Source of the DNA: Nocardia xishanensis NBRC 101358 | GTDB lineage: Bacteria; Actinomycetota; Actinomycetes; Mycobacteriales; Mycobacteriaceae | Assembly (NCBI RefSeq): GCF_001613365.1 | Contig: NZ_BDCF01000035.1 | Location: 1 to 64,000, forward strand | Direction of reading: 5' to 3' | DNA length: 64,000 nt | Shown here: piece by piece, positions 38,587 to 47,264 of the stretch | Layout: each line of letters opens with the position of its first letter | Numbering within the stretch: the stretch's first letter is position 1 | The notes under the pieces: generated by a model | Told to the model about the DNA's origin: nothing | What the model saw: only the letters and a program-made list of their open reading frames with translations | The model's database searches: none | Made by a program: the position numbers and the translations under genes

Positions 38587-39117
38587 CTACTCCGGAATGC
38601 GTTCGGCGTATTCCGCCTCGAGCCGGGCGTGCTTGGGCCAGAACGGTTCCGGCGTGCCCCCCGACAGCCGGGCGACGAGCAGGTCGAGGTGGGTGTGCCA
38701 GCCGCCGGAGGCGCTGAGCAGGGTGCCGCGATCGGGGAGCCGGCGGTGGTTCAGTTCCAGCCTGACCTGTTCGCCGACCTGTTCCAGGGTGAACGTCACC
38801 TCCGAGCCGTCGCCCCAGGTGAACGACAGCAGCCGCGGCGGCTCCCACGCCAGCACCTCGCCCCGCATGCGGTGCTCGTTCGCGTACTGCGGCGGCGCCG
38901 GATCGTCGGCGTCGGTGAGTTCGGAATTGCGGAAGACCAATTCGACCGATCCGCCCGCCGCCTGCGCCATCTCGCCGCCCGCCAGCCAGGTGCGCCGCAG
39001 CTCCGCGTCGGTCAGGTACCGCCACACCCGCTCGATGGGGCCGGGCAGCAGCCGTTCCATGCGCACCGCGCCGGGTTCGGTCACGGTGCCGTAGTCGGAA
39101 ATCTGTTGTGCTGTCAT
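38587..39117 (-). CDS. SRPBCC (AHSA1-like) protein paired with ArsR
   Basis: A 176-residue START-like protein: MERLLPGPIERVWRYLTDAELRRTWLAGGEM is the usual N-terminal block (cited as 20-50), followed by LLSFTWGDGSEVTFTLEQVGEQVRLEL. Its ATG overlaps the arsR stop by 4 bases. ArsR-SRPBCC pairs are very common in actinobacteria; the SRPBCC partner is thought to bind a small ligand but its role is not settled. Confidence 0.85.
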   Translation of the reverse strand: MTAQQISDYGTVTEPGAVRMERLLPGPIERVWRYLTDAELRRTWLAGGEMAQAAGGSVELVFRNSELTDADDPAPPQYANEHRMRGEVLAWEPPRLLSFTWGDGSEVTFTLEQVGEQVRLELNHRRLPDRGTLLSASGGWHTHLDLLVARLSGGTPEPFWPKHARLEAEYAERIPE

Positions 39118-39449
39118 GTTTCGTCCTCGGTTCGGAGTAGTTCTTCGAGCCTGTCGAGTCGTTCGGTCCAGAAGCGCTCGTAGAAGCGCATCCACTCGGC
39201 GCCGTCCCGGATCGGCCGCGCGTCGAGGCGGCAGACGTGAACCCGACCGTGCACCGTGCGCCGCACCAACCCCGCGCGCTCGAGCACCTGAATGTGCTTG
39301 GACGCCCCGGCCAATGTCATCGCGTACGGCTCGGCCAGCTCGCCGACGCTGTGCTCGCCATCGGCCAGCCTGCGCAACATGGCCCGCCGCGTGGGGTGCG
39401 ACAGCGCGTGAAACAGCGCGTCCAGCTGATCGGATTCATGTTCAACCAC
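39114..39449 (-). CDS. ArsR-family winged-helix repressor
   Basis: A 111-residue regulator with LDALFHALSHPTRRAMLRRLADGE and the recognition helix in TLAGASKHIQVLERAGLV, then the wing RTVHGRVHVCRLD. No metal-binding Cys motif (ELCVCDL) is present, so it is not a classical metal sensor; it belongs to the SdpR-like group that partners SRPBCC proteins. Start GTG 39449 lies inside one of two operators, implying autorepression and possibly a leaderless message. Confidence 0.88.
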   Translation of the reverse strand: MVEHESDQLDALFHALSHPTRRAMLRRLADGEHSVGELAEPYAMTLAGASKHIQVLERAGLVRRTVHGRVHVCRLDARPIRDGAEWMRFYERFWTERLDRLEELLRTEDET

Positions 39450-39498
39450 ATGGTTGAGTATGCGCGCCTCGGACGGTGATCGTCAACCACTTGGTTGA
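39442..39498. promoter_or_regulatory. two identical ArsR operators
   Basis: TCAACCA-CA-TGGTTGA (39442-39457) and TCAACCA-CT-TGGTTGA (39483-39498), centres 41 bp apart (about four helical turns). The first overlaps the arsR start codon, the second would cover the -35/-10 region. Confidence 0.8.
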
Positions 39499-39687
39499 AT
39501 ATATTGCCGAGCTTCCCATGGTCGTGCAGGCGCGGTAGGAGTCGCGGGATGTTTGCGGTCGGCGAGACATATTTCGAACCATTCGATGCGGCGCGCCATC
39601 ACTCGGCGCGCCCCGGCTCGTTCGTCACCCGCGCGCGTGGTATCCGCGCCGAATCCCGTCGTCCATCAACAGACAGAACCCCGCCAT

Positions 39688-40749
39688 TCAGAACCCACGG
39701 GCAGCCAACCAGGAGCCGAGGTCATCCCGGAACCGCGCGGCCGTCGGCTCCATGGTCAGGCCATGGGTCGCACCGTCCAGGACGACGGTGGTGACGTCCG
39801 CGCTGCCGGTGTAGAGATTGCCTTGGAAGCGAGCCCGATCCACGTCGAACACCCGGTCCCGGGTGCCGGTCAGAACCAGGACCGGCACGGTGATCGCGCC
39901 CAAGCGGAGCGGGTCGATCAGGGTCGCCTCGGTAAGGGAGGCCATGTCACCGCACGGGTTCAGCGCACGCAGCGGGGTTGCGGCGGCCCGCACGTCCGGT
40001 GGCGACTGAGCCAGGAAATCCTGTTGAAAGGCTTCGACACTCGGCGTCAGGTAGCTGTAGCCCGCGGCGCCTGCCGAGGATCGCTGTCCACCGGTGAGGC
40101 AGGTGGATCCCCACGACAGGGTGCCGGCCAGCTGCTCGAGGGTCAGGGCCAGATCCGAATACGAAAAGACACCGATGGCGTCCACATCACCGAAGGAATA
40201 TGCCTCGACCTGCGTGACCGCGCCGCCGAGCGAATGGCCCAGCAGCGCGACGCGCTGGAAGGCCACCGCACCGCCGTCCGCCGAATAGTCGCCGGATCGC
40301 AAGTCCTGCACTATTTGATGGGCGATGGTCGCCTGACCGCCCACACAACTGAGCGTTCCCTGCGGCTGACCGCTGGCGCCGTATCCGAGCCGGTCGACGG
40401 TGACCGACACGTGCCCGCGCTCGGCCATCTCCCGCGCGTGGTCGTAGCCGGGCACATCGCCGAACCGCCAGAACCACTCGCCCAGCTCGAGACCGTGCAG
40501 ATACAGCGACGCGCCGGCGGCGGTGCCCCCGGCCAACGCGTCCGCCGGACCGGTGAGGTGGCCGTGCACCGTATAGGTTCCGCCGTCGGTTCCGCACGGC
40601 ACGCCCGATTCGTTCACGTTGCGGACCGAGAACGTGACCTCTCGGTCGACGATGCCGCCGGCGGGCGCCGCCGCCGCTGGCGGAGCGGCCGGAAACACGA
40701 CAGGCAGGACTGCAACCACCGCGGCTACGACAGAGTGGGAAAAACGCAT
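39688..40749 (-). CDS. secreted alpha/beta hydrolase
   Basis: A 353-residue exported hydrolase. Signal peptide to about residue 28, then an alpha/beta fold with the nucleophile elbow GHSLGGA, the acid in LTGTRDRVFD and the His in GATHGLT. An N-terminal strand-rich segment (VTFSVRNVNESGVPCGTDGG) precedes the core. Resembles secreted lipase/esterase-like proteins of actinobacteria; substrate unknown. ATG 40749 follows GGAGAGG. Confidence 0.82.
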   Translation of the reverse strand: MRFSHSVVAAVVAVLPVVFPAAPPAAAAPAGGIVDREVTFSVRNVNESGVPCGTDGGTYTVHGHLTGPADALAGGTAAGASLYLHGLELGEWFWRFGDVPGYDHAREMAERGHVSVTVDRLGYGASGQPQGTLSCVGGQATIAHQIVQDLRSGDYSADGGAVAFQRVALLGHSLGGAVTQVEAYSFGDVDAIGVFSYSDLALTLEQLAGTLSWGSTCLTGGQRSSAGAAGYSYLTPSVEAFQQDFLAQSPPDVRAAATPLRALNPCGDMASLTEATLIDPLRLGAITVPVLVLTGTRDRVFDVDRARFQGNLYTGSADVTTVVLDGATHGLTMEPTAARFRDDLGSWLAARGF

Positions 40750-40892
40750 GATTCGAACCTCTCCGACAAGGTGAAGGGGTGACGCAGCCGATCCGGTCGG
40801 CCGGAGCGACGCTGGGTTGCGCAGTATTCCTGATCGACGGTGCGGGAGTTGAATATACGACGGGCACGCGCCGGTCCAAGGGAGGCCGCTCG

Positions 40893-41186
40893 TCACCGCC
40901 GCGCGAGGAATGCCGAAACTATTCGGATTGCGGTGTGCCGGTGGCTTCTCGAACAAGCGAGGCAGCGACCGACCGCGGCGAGCCAGGGTCCGCGATCGCT
41001 GTCGTCCAACTGGGCGCCCGAGGACATCTCGGCGACGTTCGCCGGTCGGTCGAAGTCGTCCGCGTCGGCGAAGGGAATGCCGAGCCGTGGCCAGCAGGCG
41101 AGCGATCGTAGTTTTCCGGTCCCGGAAACACCCATGACGACGATGCACGGTGGCGGTGGATGGCCGGGCGTGTCCGAGGCGTTCAT
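40893..41186 (-). pseudogene. gluconokinase remnant (frameshifted, truncated)
   Basis: The translation from ATG 41186 reads CIVVMGVSGTGK (P-loop) and then, after garbled residues, LGIPFADADDF, PANVAEMSSGAQLDDSDRGPWL and AVGR, all hallmarks of GntK. Between the two, the true sequence TTIARLLATA is found in another frame, so one base is missing after GGAAAA and two more near ACGG-CTC, restoring frame. The 3' half (ATP/gluconate domain) is missing: the frame ends after IRIVSAFLARR, where SALRR would be. It overlaps the zwf paralogue stop by 4 bases, so it was once its operon partner. Confidence 0.8.
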
Positions 41187-42556
41187 CGGATGTCGCCGAC
41201 ACCGCTCGGTACGAGCGAGCCCGCAGGGTAGTGGTCGAGCGGCACGAGGTCGCGCGACCAAGCGGAAATGATCGGAGTGACGACCCGCCATGCCTGTTCC
41301 GCTTCGTCGCCGCGGATGGACAGCGCCGGGTTTCCGGTCAGGACATCCAGCAGGAGCCGTCCGTAAGCGGGAAGTTCCGGCGGGTGGATCGGCGCGGTCA
41401 TCGTGAGCGGGACCAGGGTGCCCACGGTGGATCCGACGACCGTGAGAGCGAGGGTGAGGCCCTCGGGGTCGAGCGTGAACCGCAGGACGTTCGGTGATGT
41501 CGACCCCTCGTCGCCGAAGGGCATGTGGGGTACGGGACGAAAGTGGATCGCGACTTCTTTGCGGTCCGCGCCGAGGGCCTTACCGGTGCGCAGCACGAAC
41601 GCCGTTCCCGACCACCGCCAATTGTCGAGTGCCAGTTCTATTTCGGCGAAGGTCTCGGTGCGCCGTTGCGGGTCGACGCCGCGCTCGTCGGCGTAGGAGG
41701 GGACCTGTCGATCGCCGATCGTGCCCGCGCTGTAGCGGGCTCGGCGTGTGCGGCGTGGCATGTCGTCGTCGGTGAGGGTGCGTATCGAGCGCAGCACGTC
41801 GACTTTGCGGTCGCGCAGATCGCGTTCGGACAGCGTGATCGGAGGTTCCATGGCCACTAGGCACAGCAATTGCAGGAGATGGTTCTGCACCATGTCCTCG
41901 AGCGCCCCGACGTTGTCGTAGTACCCGGCCCGGTCCTCCACGGTGAGCGTCTCGTCCCAGATGATCTCGACTTTCGCGATGTGCGCGCTGTTCCAGAGGG
42001 ATTCGAGGACGCGATTGGCCAGCCTGCTGCCGAGCAGGTTCTGCACGGTCGTCATGGCGAGGAAGTGGTCCACCCGGAAGACGGCCTGTTCCGGGACCAG
42101 GTCCGCCAGTAGATGGTTGAGAGTCTCGGCGCTGGTGAGGTCCTCGCCGAACGGTTTCTCGAGCACGAGCCTGCTGCCCTCGGGCAGGTGCGCGCTGTGC
42201 AGCGTCTGGATCGCCGCGGGGAACAATGCGGGAGCCAGCGCCAGGTAGAGGGCCACCGGACCGTCACCGGCGATCGCTTCGGCCACCTCCAGCGGGTTCT
42301 GAATATCGGCTCGCCGGTATCGTGCGGCGGCTGTGATCGCTCGCCTGCTAGCGGCCGCGGTGTTGGCGGCATGCTGATCGAGGTGGGCGTCAGCCCATGC
42401 CTGGAATTGTTCGTCGTCCCAGTCTTTCAGATCGGCGCACACCATCCGGAAGCTCGGATCGAGCTTTCCGGACTCGTACAGTGCGGCCAGCCCCGGCAGG
42501 AGATAGCGTCCGGTGAGATCGCCTGTGCCGCCGAAGATGACAAGTCGCTGGATCAT
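41183..42556 (-). CDS. divergent glucose-6-phosphate dehydrogenase paralogue
   Basis: A 457-residue Zwf-family protein, about 65 residues shorter than the housekeeping enzyme. It keeps the coenzyme motif FGGTGDLTGRYLLPGL (8-23), EKPFGED (133-139) and the catalytic His226 in DMVQNHLLQ. The substrate signature RIDHYLGKE is here RVDHFLAM (161-168): the His stays, but the phosphate-binding Tyr and Lys are Phe165 and Met168. That makes glucose 6-phosphate a doubtful substrate. Its neighbours (GH15, alcohol dehydrogenase, gluconokinase remnant) suggest oxidation of an unphosphorylated sugar. ATG 42556 overlaps the GH15 stop. Confidence 0.85.
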   Translation of the reverse strand: MIQRLVIFGGTGDLTGRYLLPGLAALYESGKLDPSFRMVCADLKDWDDEQFQAWADAHLDQHAANTAAASRRAITAAARYRRADIQNPLEVAEAIAGDGPVALYLALAPALFPAAIQTLHSAHLPEGSRLVLEKPFGEDLTSAETLNHLLADLVPEQAVFRVDHFLAMTTVQNLLGSRLANRVLESLWNSAHIAKVEIIWDETLTVEDRAGYYDNVGALEDMVQNHLLQLLCLVAMEPPITLSERDLRDRKVDVLRSIRTLTDDDMPRRTRRARYSAGTIGDRQVPSYADERGVDPQRRTETFAEIELALDNWRWSGTAFVLRTGKALGADRKEVAIHFRPVPHMPFGDEGSTSPNVLRFTLDPEGLTLALTVVGSTVGTLVPLTMTAPIHPPELPAYGRLLLDVLTGNPALSIRGDEAEQAWRVVTPIISAWSRDLVPLDHYPAGSLVPSGVGDIR

Positions 42557-44379
42557 CGCCGGTCCGCCTTTGCGCGTGCGAGGTTCACGCCACTGGCGAT
42601 GACGCCGATGTGGCTGAACGCCTGCGGGAAGTTGCCCATGAACGCGCCGGTGGAGGGGTCGATCTGCTCGGAGAACAGGCCCACCGTGCTGGCGCGGTCG
42701 CACAATGAGTCGTAGAGCTGCTCGGCTTCCTCGATGCGGCCTTGCAGGGTCAGGTTGTCGACCAACCAGAAGCTGCACAGGACGAAGGCGCCTTCGTCGC
42801 CGGGCAGGCCGTCGGGTGATTCGTCGTGCAGGTAGCGGTACAGCAAACCGTCTCCGGCGCCGAGGCGATCGGCGACGGCCGCGGTCGTCGCCACCATGCG
42901 CGGGTGATCGGCGGGGACGACATGCCGCAGCGGCAGCGCGAGCAAACTCGCATCGAGGGCTCCGCCGCCGTCGAGATGCGCGCTGAGCGTCTGCGCGCGA
43001 TCGTCCCACGAGCGTTTCAGTATGGATTCGCGGATGTGAGCGGCGGTGGCGCGCCACGTGCCGACGGGCCCCGGCAGGCGGAAGCGTTCGCCGATCGCGG
43101 CGGCTCGGTCCAGCGCGACCTGGCACAGTGCTGCGCTGTAGGTGAACGCGCGGCCTGAGCTGCGCACTTCCCAGATGCCTTGATCCGGTTCCTCCCACGA
43201 CCGACCGGCCGCATCGGCCAAGCGGGCCAGGCTCGACCACAGCACCGGCTGTATCTCTCCGCCGGAGCGCAGCCACTGGTCGGCGCAATCGAGAATCTCG
43301 CCGTAGACGTCGTGCTGGCGTTGGTCGGCGGCGCCGTTACCCCAGCGGACCGGAGCCGAGCGCCGATAGCCTTCCAGATCGGTGGCCTCGGTCTCGTCGG
43401 GTACGGGGTCGCCGTCGATGTCGTACATGATGCGGGGCCCGTCGCTGCGTTCGAACGCGTCGAGAACCCATCCGAGGAACGCATCGGCCTCGCCCTGAAA
43501 GCCGATGCGGCGTAAGGCGTATACGGCGTAGGCCGCGTCGCGAATCCAGACATAGCGGTAGTCCCAGTTGCGGATGCCGCCGATCGGCGCCGGGATCGAG
43601 GAGGTCGGTGCGGCGACAACGGAGCCGTTGACCCAGTGGTCGCAGAGCTTGAGGGTGATCGCCGCCCGCCGGACCAGGGGTTTGCGCGGGCCGTCGTAAT
43701 TGCAGCCCGCCAACCAGGAGCGCCACGCGTGCGCGGTGTCGTACAGCATCGACGGGGCGTCGAACCGGTGGTGGCGATGGAATCGTCCCCAGGACAACAC
43801 CAGGTCGAGCCGTTCTCCCTGTTCCAGGTCGTAGGTGCTGTGCAGGCCGGTCATCGGCCGGTTGCCGCGCAGATGCAGCCGCAGGCGCGGTTGCGACTTC
43901 GCGCGGATCTCGAGACCGCTGAACACCTGCCGCACCTCGCCGCCGCCGTGCGGCGAGATATCGACGTGCAAACGGACGTGTCCGTCGAGGACGACCGCCG
44001 AGCGAACGAGTTCGGCGCGGTTGGCCGGAGCGTCGTCGCCGAGGTCGGCGCCGGAGCGCAGAGCCATCGCATCGGTCAACCGGACGACTCCGGTTTCACA
44101 GCGCAGCTCGGTTTCCAGTACGCCGGTGTCAGGTTGATACCGCTGGCGGCCTTCGAGCAAGTTCGCGGGCGCGACGGTGAAAGACCCGCCGCGCTCGTGA
44201 TCGAGCAGTCCGCAGAACAGTGGTTCGGCGTCGAAGCGTGGAATGCACAGCCAGGGGATCGTGCCGTCCACACCCACGAGTGCGGCGGTCGCGCCGTCTC
44301 CGATCAGCCCGTAGTCCTCGAGCGGGAGGTATCCGTCTCGGCGGCGAATCGGCCTCAACGGTGGATCGGGATCGTGCAT
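42553..44379 (-). CDS. glycoside hydrolase family 15 protein
   Basis: A 608-residue GH15 enzyme (glucoamylase/trehalase type). The N-terminal beta domain begins LPLEDYGLIGDGATAALVG, and the (alpha/alpha)6 barrel has GGIRNWDYRYVWIRDAAY, QHDVYGEILD and EEPDQGIWEVRSSGRAFTYS with the general-acid Glu. No signal peptide, so it acts in the cytoplasm on an internal glucan, maltose or trehalose; actinobacterial GH15 members include trehalases. ATG 44379 with GGAAGAGGTGAG; 44 bases after the dehydrogenase. Confidence 0.9.
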   Translation of the reverse strand: MHDPDPPLRPIRRRDGYLPLEDYGLIGDGATAALVGVDGTIPWLCIPRFDAEPLFCGLLDHERGGSFTVAPANLLEGRQRYQPDTGVLETELRCETGVVRLTDAMALRSGADLGDDAPANRAELVRSAVVLDGHVRLHVDISPHGGGEVRQVFSGLEIRAKSQPRLRLHLRGNRPMTGLHSTYDLEQGERLDLVLSWGRFHRHHRFDAPSMLYDTAHAWRSWLAGCNYDGPRKPLVRRAAITLKLCDHWVNGSVVAAPTSSIPAPIGGIRNWDYRYVWIRDAAYAVYALRRIGFQGEADAFLGWVLDAFERSDGPRIMYDIDGDPVPDETEATDLEGYRRSAPVRWGNGAADQRQHDVYGEILDCADQWLRSGGEIQPVLWSSLARLADAAGRSWEEPDQGIWEVRSSGRAFTYSAALCQVALDRAAAIGERFRLPGPVGTWRATAAHIRESILKRSWDDRAQTLSAHLDGGGALDASLLALPLRHVVPADHPRMVATTAAVADRLGAGDGLLYRYLHDESPDGLPGDEGAFVLCSFWLVDNLTLQGRIEEAEQLYDSLCDRASTVGLFSEQIDPSTGAFMGNFPQAFSHIGVIASGVNLARAKADRR

Positions 44380-44423
44380 CTCACCTCTTCCCCGGCAGCG
44401 GGCAAGCGAAGTGGCGGCGGTCG

Positions 44424-45476
44424 TCAGCCGAAACGGATCAGCACTTTCACGACATCCTCGAGTTTCTTGTCCGAGATCTCGAACGCCTGCTCCATGTCCT
44501 CGAAAGCGAATTCGTGTGTCGTCATGGGCGTCGGATCGACCTGACCGGACTCCAGGACGCGCAGCAGACGCTCCATGCGGAGCCTGCCGCCCGGACACAG
44601 TCCGCTCGCGATCGTCTTGTCGGCCATGCCGACTCCCCATTCCACCCGGGGGATCCGGACGAATTCTCCGTCGCCGAAGTACCCGAGGTTGGATATCGTT
44701 CCGCCCGGCTTGGTGATCTTCACCGCCGTCTGGAAGGTGGCATCGGCGCCGAGCGCCTCGATCGCGGTGTCGACGCCCTCGCCGCCGGTCAGTTCGAGGA
44801 CACGCTCGACGACATCCTCGCTCGTGTAATCGATGATCTCGCCCGCGCCGTATGCGCGGGCCAACAACTGACGCTCCGGCACCGACTCCACACCGATGAT
44901 CAGACCCGCACCGCGCAATCTCGCTCCCGCCGTCGCCATCAAGCCCACCGGCCCCTGCGCCAAGACGGCCACGGTGCCGCCTATCGGGATGTTGCCTTTC
45001 TCCGCGCCCATGAATCCGGTCGACAGCATGTCGGCGCAATACACCGCCCACTCATCCGGGACACCGTCCGGAATGACCGCGAGATTCGCATCGGCATCGT
45101 TGACGTGGAAATACTCGGCGAAAACACCATCTTTGGAGTTGGCGAACTTGAAACCGCCGAGTGGTCCACCCGACTGGGAAGGAAACCCGTTCTGCGAGGC
45201 CGCATCACCCCAATCCGGGGTGATCGCGCCGCAGAGGACACGGTCGTTCGGACGGATGTGCTCCACCTCGCTACCGACCGCGTGCACCACCCCGACGGCC
45301 TCGTGACCCAAGGTCAGGTTTTCCCGCGGCCCGATACCACCGCGGACGGTGTGCGAGTCGGATGTGCAGATCAGGGCTGTGGTGGTCCGTACGACGGCAT
45401 CGAACGGGCCGGGCTCGGGGACGGGTTTCTCGGTGAACCCCACCGACCCGATCGCCTTCATGACGAACGCCTTCAT
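44424..45476 (-). CDS. zinc-dependent secondary alcohol dehydrogenase-like
   Basis: A 350-residue tetrameric-type medium-chain dehydrogenase resembling the NADP isopropanol dehydrogenases of Thermoanaerobacter and Clostridium. Zinc ligands are suggested by Cys37 (ICTSDSHT), His58/Glu59 (LGHEAVG) and Asp149 (YCADMLSTGF); the structural zinc cysteines are absent as in that branch. Coenzyme motif LAQGPVGLMATAGARLRGA. First gene of the alcohol dehydrogenase-GH15-Zwf-like-gntK operon; ATG 45476 with GGGAGGCAGG. Confidence 0.86.
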   Translation of the reverse strand: MKAFVMKAIGSVGFTEKPVPEPGPFDAVVRTTTALICTSDSHTVRGGIGPRENLTLGHEAVGVVHAVGSEVEHIRPNDRVLCGAITPDWGDAASQNGFPSQSGGPLGGFKFANSKDGVFAEYFHVNDADANLAVIPDGVPDEWAVYCADMLSTGFMGAEKGNIPIGGTVAVLAQGPVGLMATAGARLRGAGLIIGVESVPERQLLARAYGAGEIIDYTSEDVVERVLELTGGEGVDTAIEALGADATFQTAVKITKPGGTISNLGYFGDGEFVRIPRVEWGVGMADKTIASGLCPGGRLRMERLLRVLESGQVDPTPMTTHEFAFEDMEQAFEISDKKLEDVVKVLIRFG

Positions 45477-45661
45477 CGTCCTGCCTCCCTGACGCTCATA
45501 CGGTCGTAGAAACGGCATGTCGACGGCGAATCCCCGCAAATCTAGCAGCTCCGCACCCGGCCACGAACGATTGTTACCACCACGCGACCTCAGCTACCGC
45601 AGGGGCTCGATACCGGTCGAAACCACGAACGGCGTTCTCGCGCAGAGCAGACCGGCCCGCT

Positions 45662-46465
45662 TCACCGGTGACCGACGGAGGAGTCCGGATATACGCGCCA
45701 GCCCCACTTCAGGGCGTCCAGGAGGTTGCGTTTGATGGTGCGTACGTTCTGGTTGTCTCCGGTGCGCGGGCGGAGGGCGTCGCTGATCATCTGGACGAAT
45801 CGCCAGCGGGTGACGCCGAAGGTGACGAGAAGTTCACCCGCGCCTGCGCCGCCGAACGGGGCCCATCGGATAGCGAACCTGACCAAGGACCTCTCGTCGG
45901 CGTCGAGCGATCTCGTCGCCGCCAGGAAATCGCATTGGTGTAGTGACGACCGAACCCAGGTCGAGTCGTAGGTGTTCTCGTTGGTCGTCGGAGCCTTCAC
46001 TGTCCTACCTTTCGGATTGATCGCGTGTCTGCATTCGGATCTGCCGGTTCCGGCTCGAGGCAGATCGACGGGCAGGTTGGTGGTGAACACCGGGAACCGG
46101 TCGGAGGTGGGCTGGGGCTCGAACCGCACACGCACCGGCTCGTCCGAGGGCGGGGGGATCTCGCCCTCGAGCGTGGTGTAGAGCCAGGGGCCGTCATCGA
46201 GCTCGACGATGGCGATCGTCGAGGTCTCCCACTCGCCCGAACTGCTGTCCGCTGGGCGATGCAGCACTTTCCACGACACGACCGACCCCTCGCCGGACGA
46301 GGAGACCCACTCCAGCGCCGGCGACTGACACGACGAACACGTCCTGGTCAGCGGCGCGAGCAGTGTCGCGCAGCTGGTGCACCGCCGGATCATCAACGTC
46401 GTCCGATCGCGCCGCTGGTTGGTTTCGCCCGCGCACCGTCCTGTGTCTGTCTTGTAATGCTCCAT
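45662..46465 (-). CDS. Zn-ribbon/OB-fold DUF35 protein fused to DUF3263-like domain
   Basis: One 267-residue frame spans two recognisable parts. Residues 25-130 are a DUF35-type protein: zinc ribbon (C29, C32, C43, C46) and OB fold (VVSWKVLHRP, IAIVELDDGPWLYTTL, VRVRFEP), usually partner of acyl-CoA ligases or thiolases. Residues 185-255 look like the actinobacterial DUF3263 helical domain (LDADERSLVRFAIRW ... WRFVQMISDAL). No stop lies between. A GTG at 46000 with AAAGGTAGGA just upstream could start the second domain separately (111 residues). Start ATG 46465 follows AGGACG; ATG 46393 is possible. Confidence 0.65.
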   Translation of the reverse strand: MEHYKTDTGRCAGETNQRRDRTTLMIRRCTSCATLLAPLTRTCSSCQSPALEWVSSSGEGSVVSWKVLHRPADSSSGEWETSTIAIVELDDGPWLYTTLEGEIPPPSDEPVRVRFEPQPTSDRFPVFTTNLPVDLPRAGTGRSECRHAINPKGRTVKAPTTNENTYDSTWVRSSLHQCDFLAATRSLDADERSLVRFAIRWAPFGGAGAGELLVTFGVTRWRFVQMISDALRPRTGDNQNVRTIKRNLLDALKWGWRVYPDSSVGHR

Positions 46466-46745
46466 GAGACGTCCTGGCCTGATCGTGACCGCTGTGTCGA
46501 AGTACAGCGTCGTGCTCGGCGCGGGGACGCGCGACGGTAGAGCTACCGGGGACATACCTATTTTCGGCGTGTGCGCAATCACCGGACGCGGGGCGATACC
46601 GCCAGATCCGCCCTGCCGTCCGCTGTGGTCGGCGGGATCGCCCCAGGTGATCAGTCCTGCTCAGACCGCGCCTGGCCGCTCGCTCAGGGCGGCGCGACCT
46701 CGACAGGAGTACGGTCGTTGCGTCGAATCGTTGGTGCTGTCGTGA

Positions 46746-47177
46746 TCAAGCCGGCTGCGAGCCCAGCACGGCGAGCATCGCGAGGGTGTCTTGATACTCA
46801 CGCCAGTGCACGATCTGCCCGTTGCCCGCGGTGAGCACGCTGATGAACCGTGCCGAGGCGGGCTGCCCTGTCGCGGTGAGGGTGCCTGCCAGCTCGTATT
46901 CGCCGATGACGACGTCCGGGTCGACGCTGCGATGGACGACGACGTCGCGGACCTCTTCCAAGCGCACCGGGAGTGCACGGCGTCCCTCTTCGGCGAGCGC
47001 GAGGAATCGGTCGCGTCCCTCGATCCGTCGCATCCCGCCGGGAGCGAACGGGACTTCGATGACCACGTCGGTCGCCCACAGGTTCGTATCGATGGATTCA
47101 GCGGGATCGCTGAGCACATGGCGGAGGAATCGGTGAAACAGCCGCTCGGCCGACGTCTGCTCGGTCGTGGTCGTCAT
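46746..47177 (-). CDS. SnoaL/NTF2-like protein
   Basis: A 143-residue cone-fold protein: helix AERLFHRFLRHVLSD, then strands with DVVIEVPFAPGGMRRIEGRD, VIGEYELAGTL, ARFISVLTAGNGQIVHWREYQDT. SnoaL-like enzymes include isomerases and hydrolases, but many are uncharacterised. Divergent from a TetR gene and sharing its operator region, so its expression is probably controlled by that repressor. The 280-base gap downstream (46466-46745) holds no gene I can support. Confidence 0.82.
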   Translation of the reverse strand: MTTTTEQTSAERLFHRFLRHVLSDPAESIDTNLWATDVVIEVPFAPGGMRRIEGRDRFLALAEEGRRALPVRLEEVRDVVVHRSVDPDVVIGEYELAGTLTATGQPASARFISVLTAGNGQIVHWREYQDTLAMLAVLGSQPA

Positions 47178-47216
47178 GAGTTGGTTCCTTCCCCCGTCGA
47201 CTGGCGCAGCCACAAG

Positions 47217-47264
47217 ATGAGTGGCGACTCCGCTTTCGTTCTGAGAATATGAGTCAGCACTCCG
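47217..47264. promoter_or_regulatory. TetR operator pair
   Basis: ATGAGT-GGCG-ACTCCG (47217-47232) and ATGAGT-CAGC-ACTCCG (47249-47264), identical arms 32 bp apart, each with a GAGT-N4-ACTC palindrome at its core. The second covers the tetR start codon. Confidence 0.7.
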
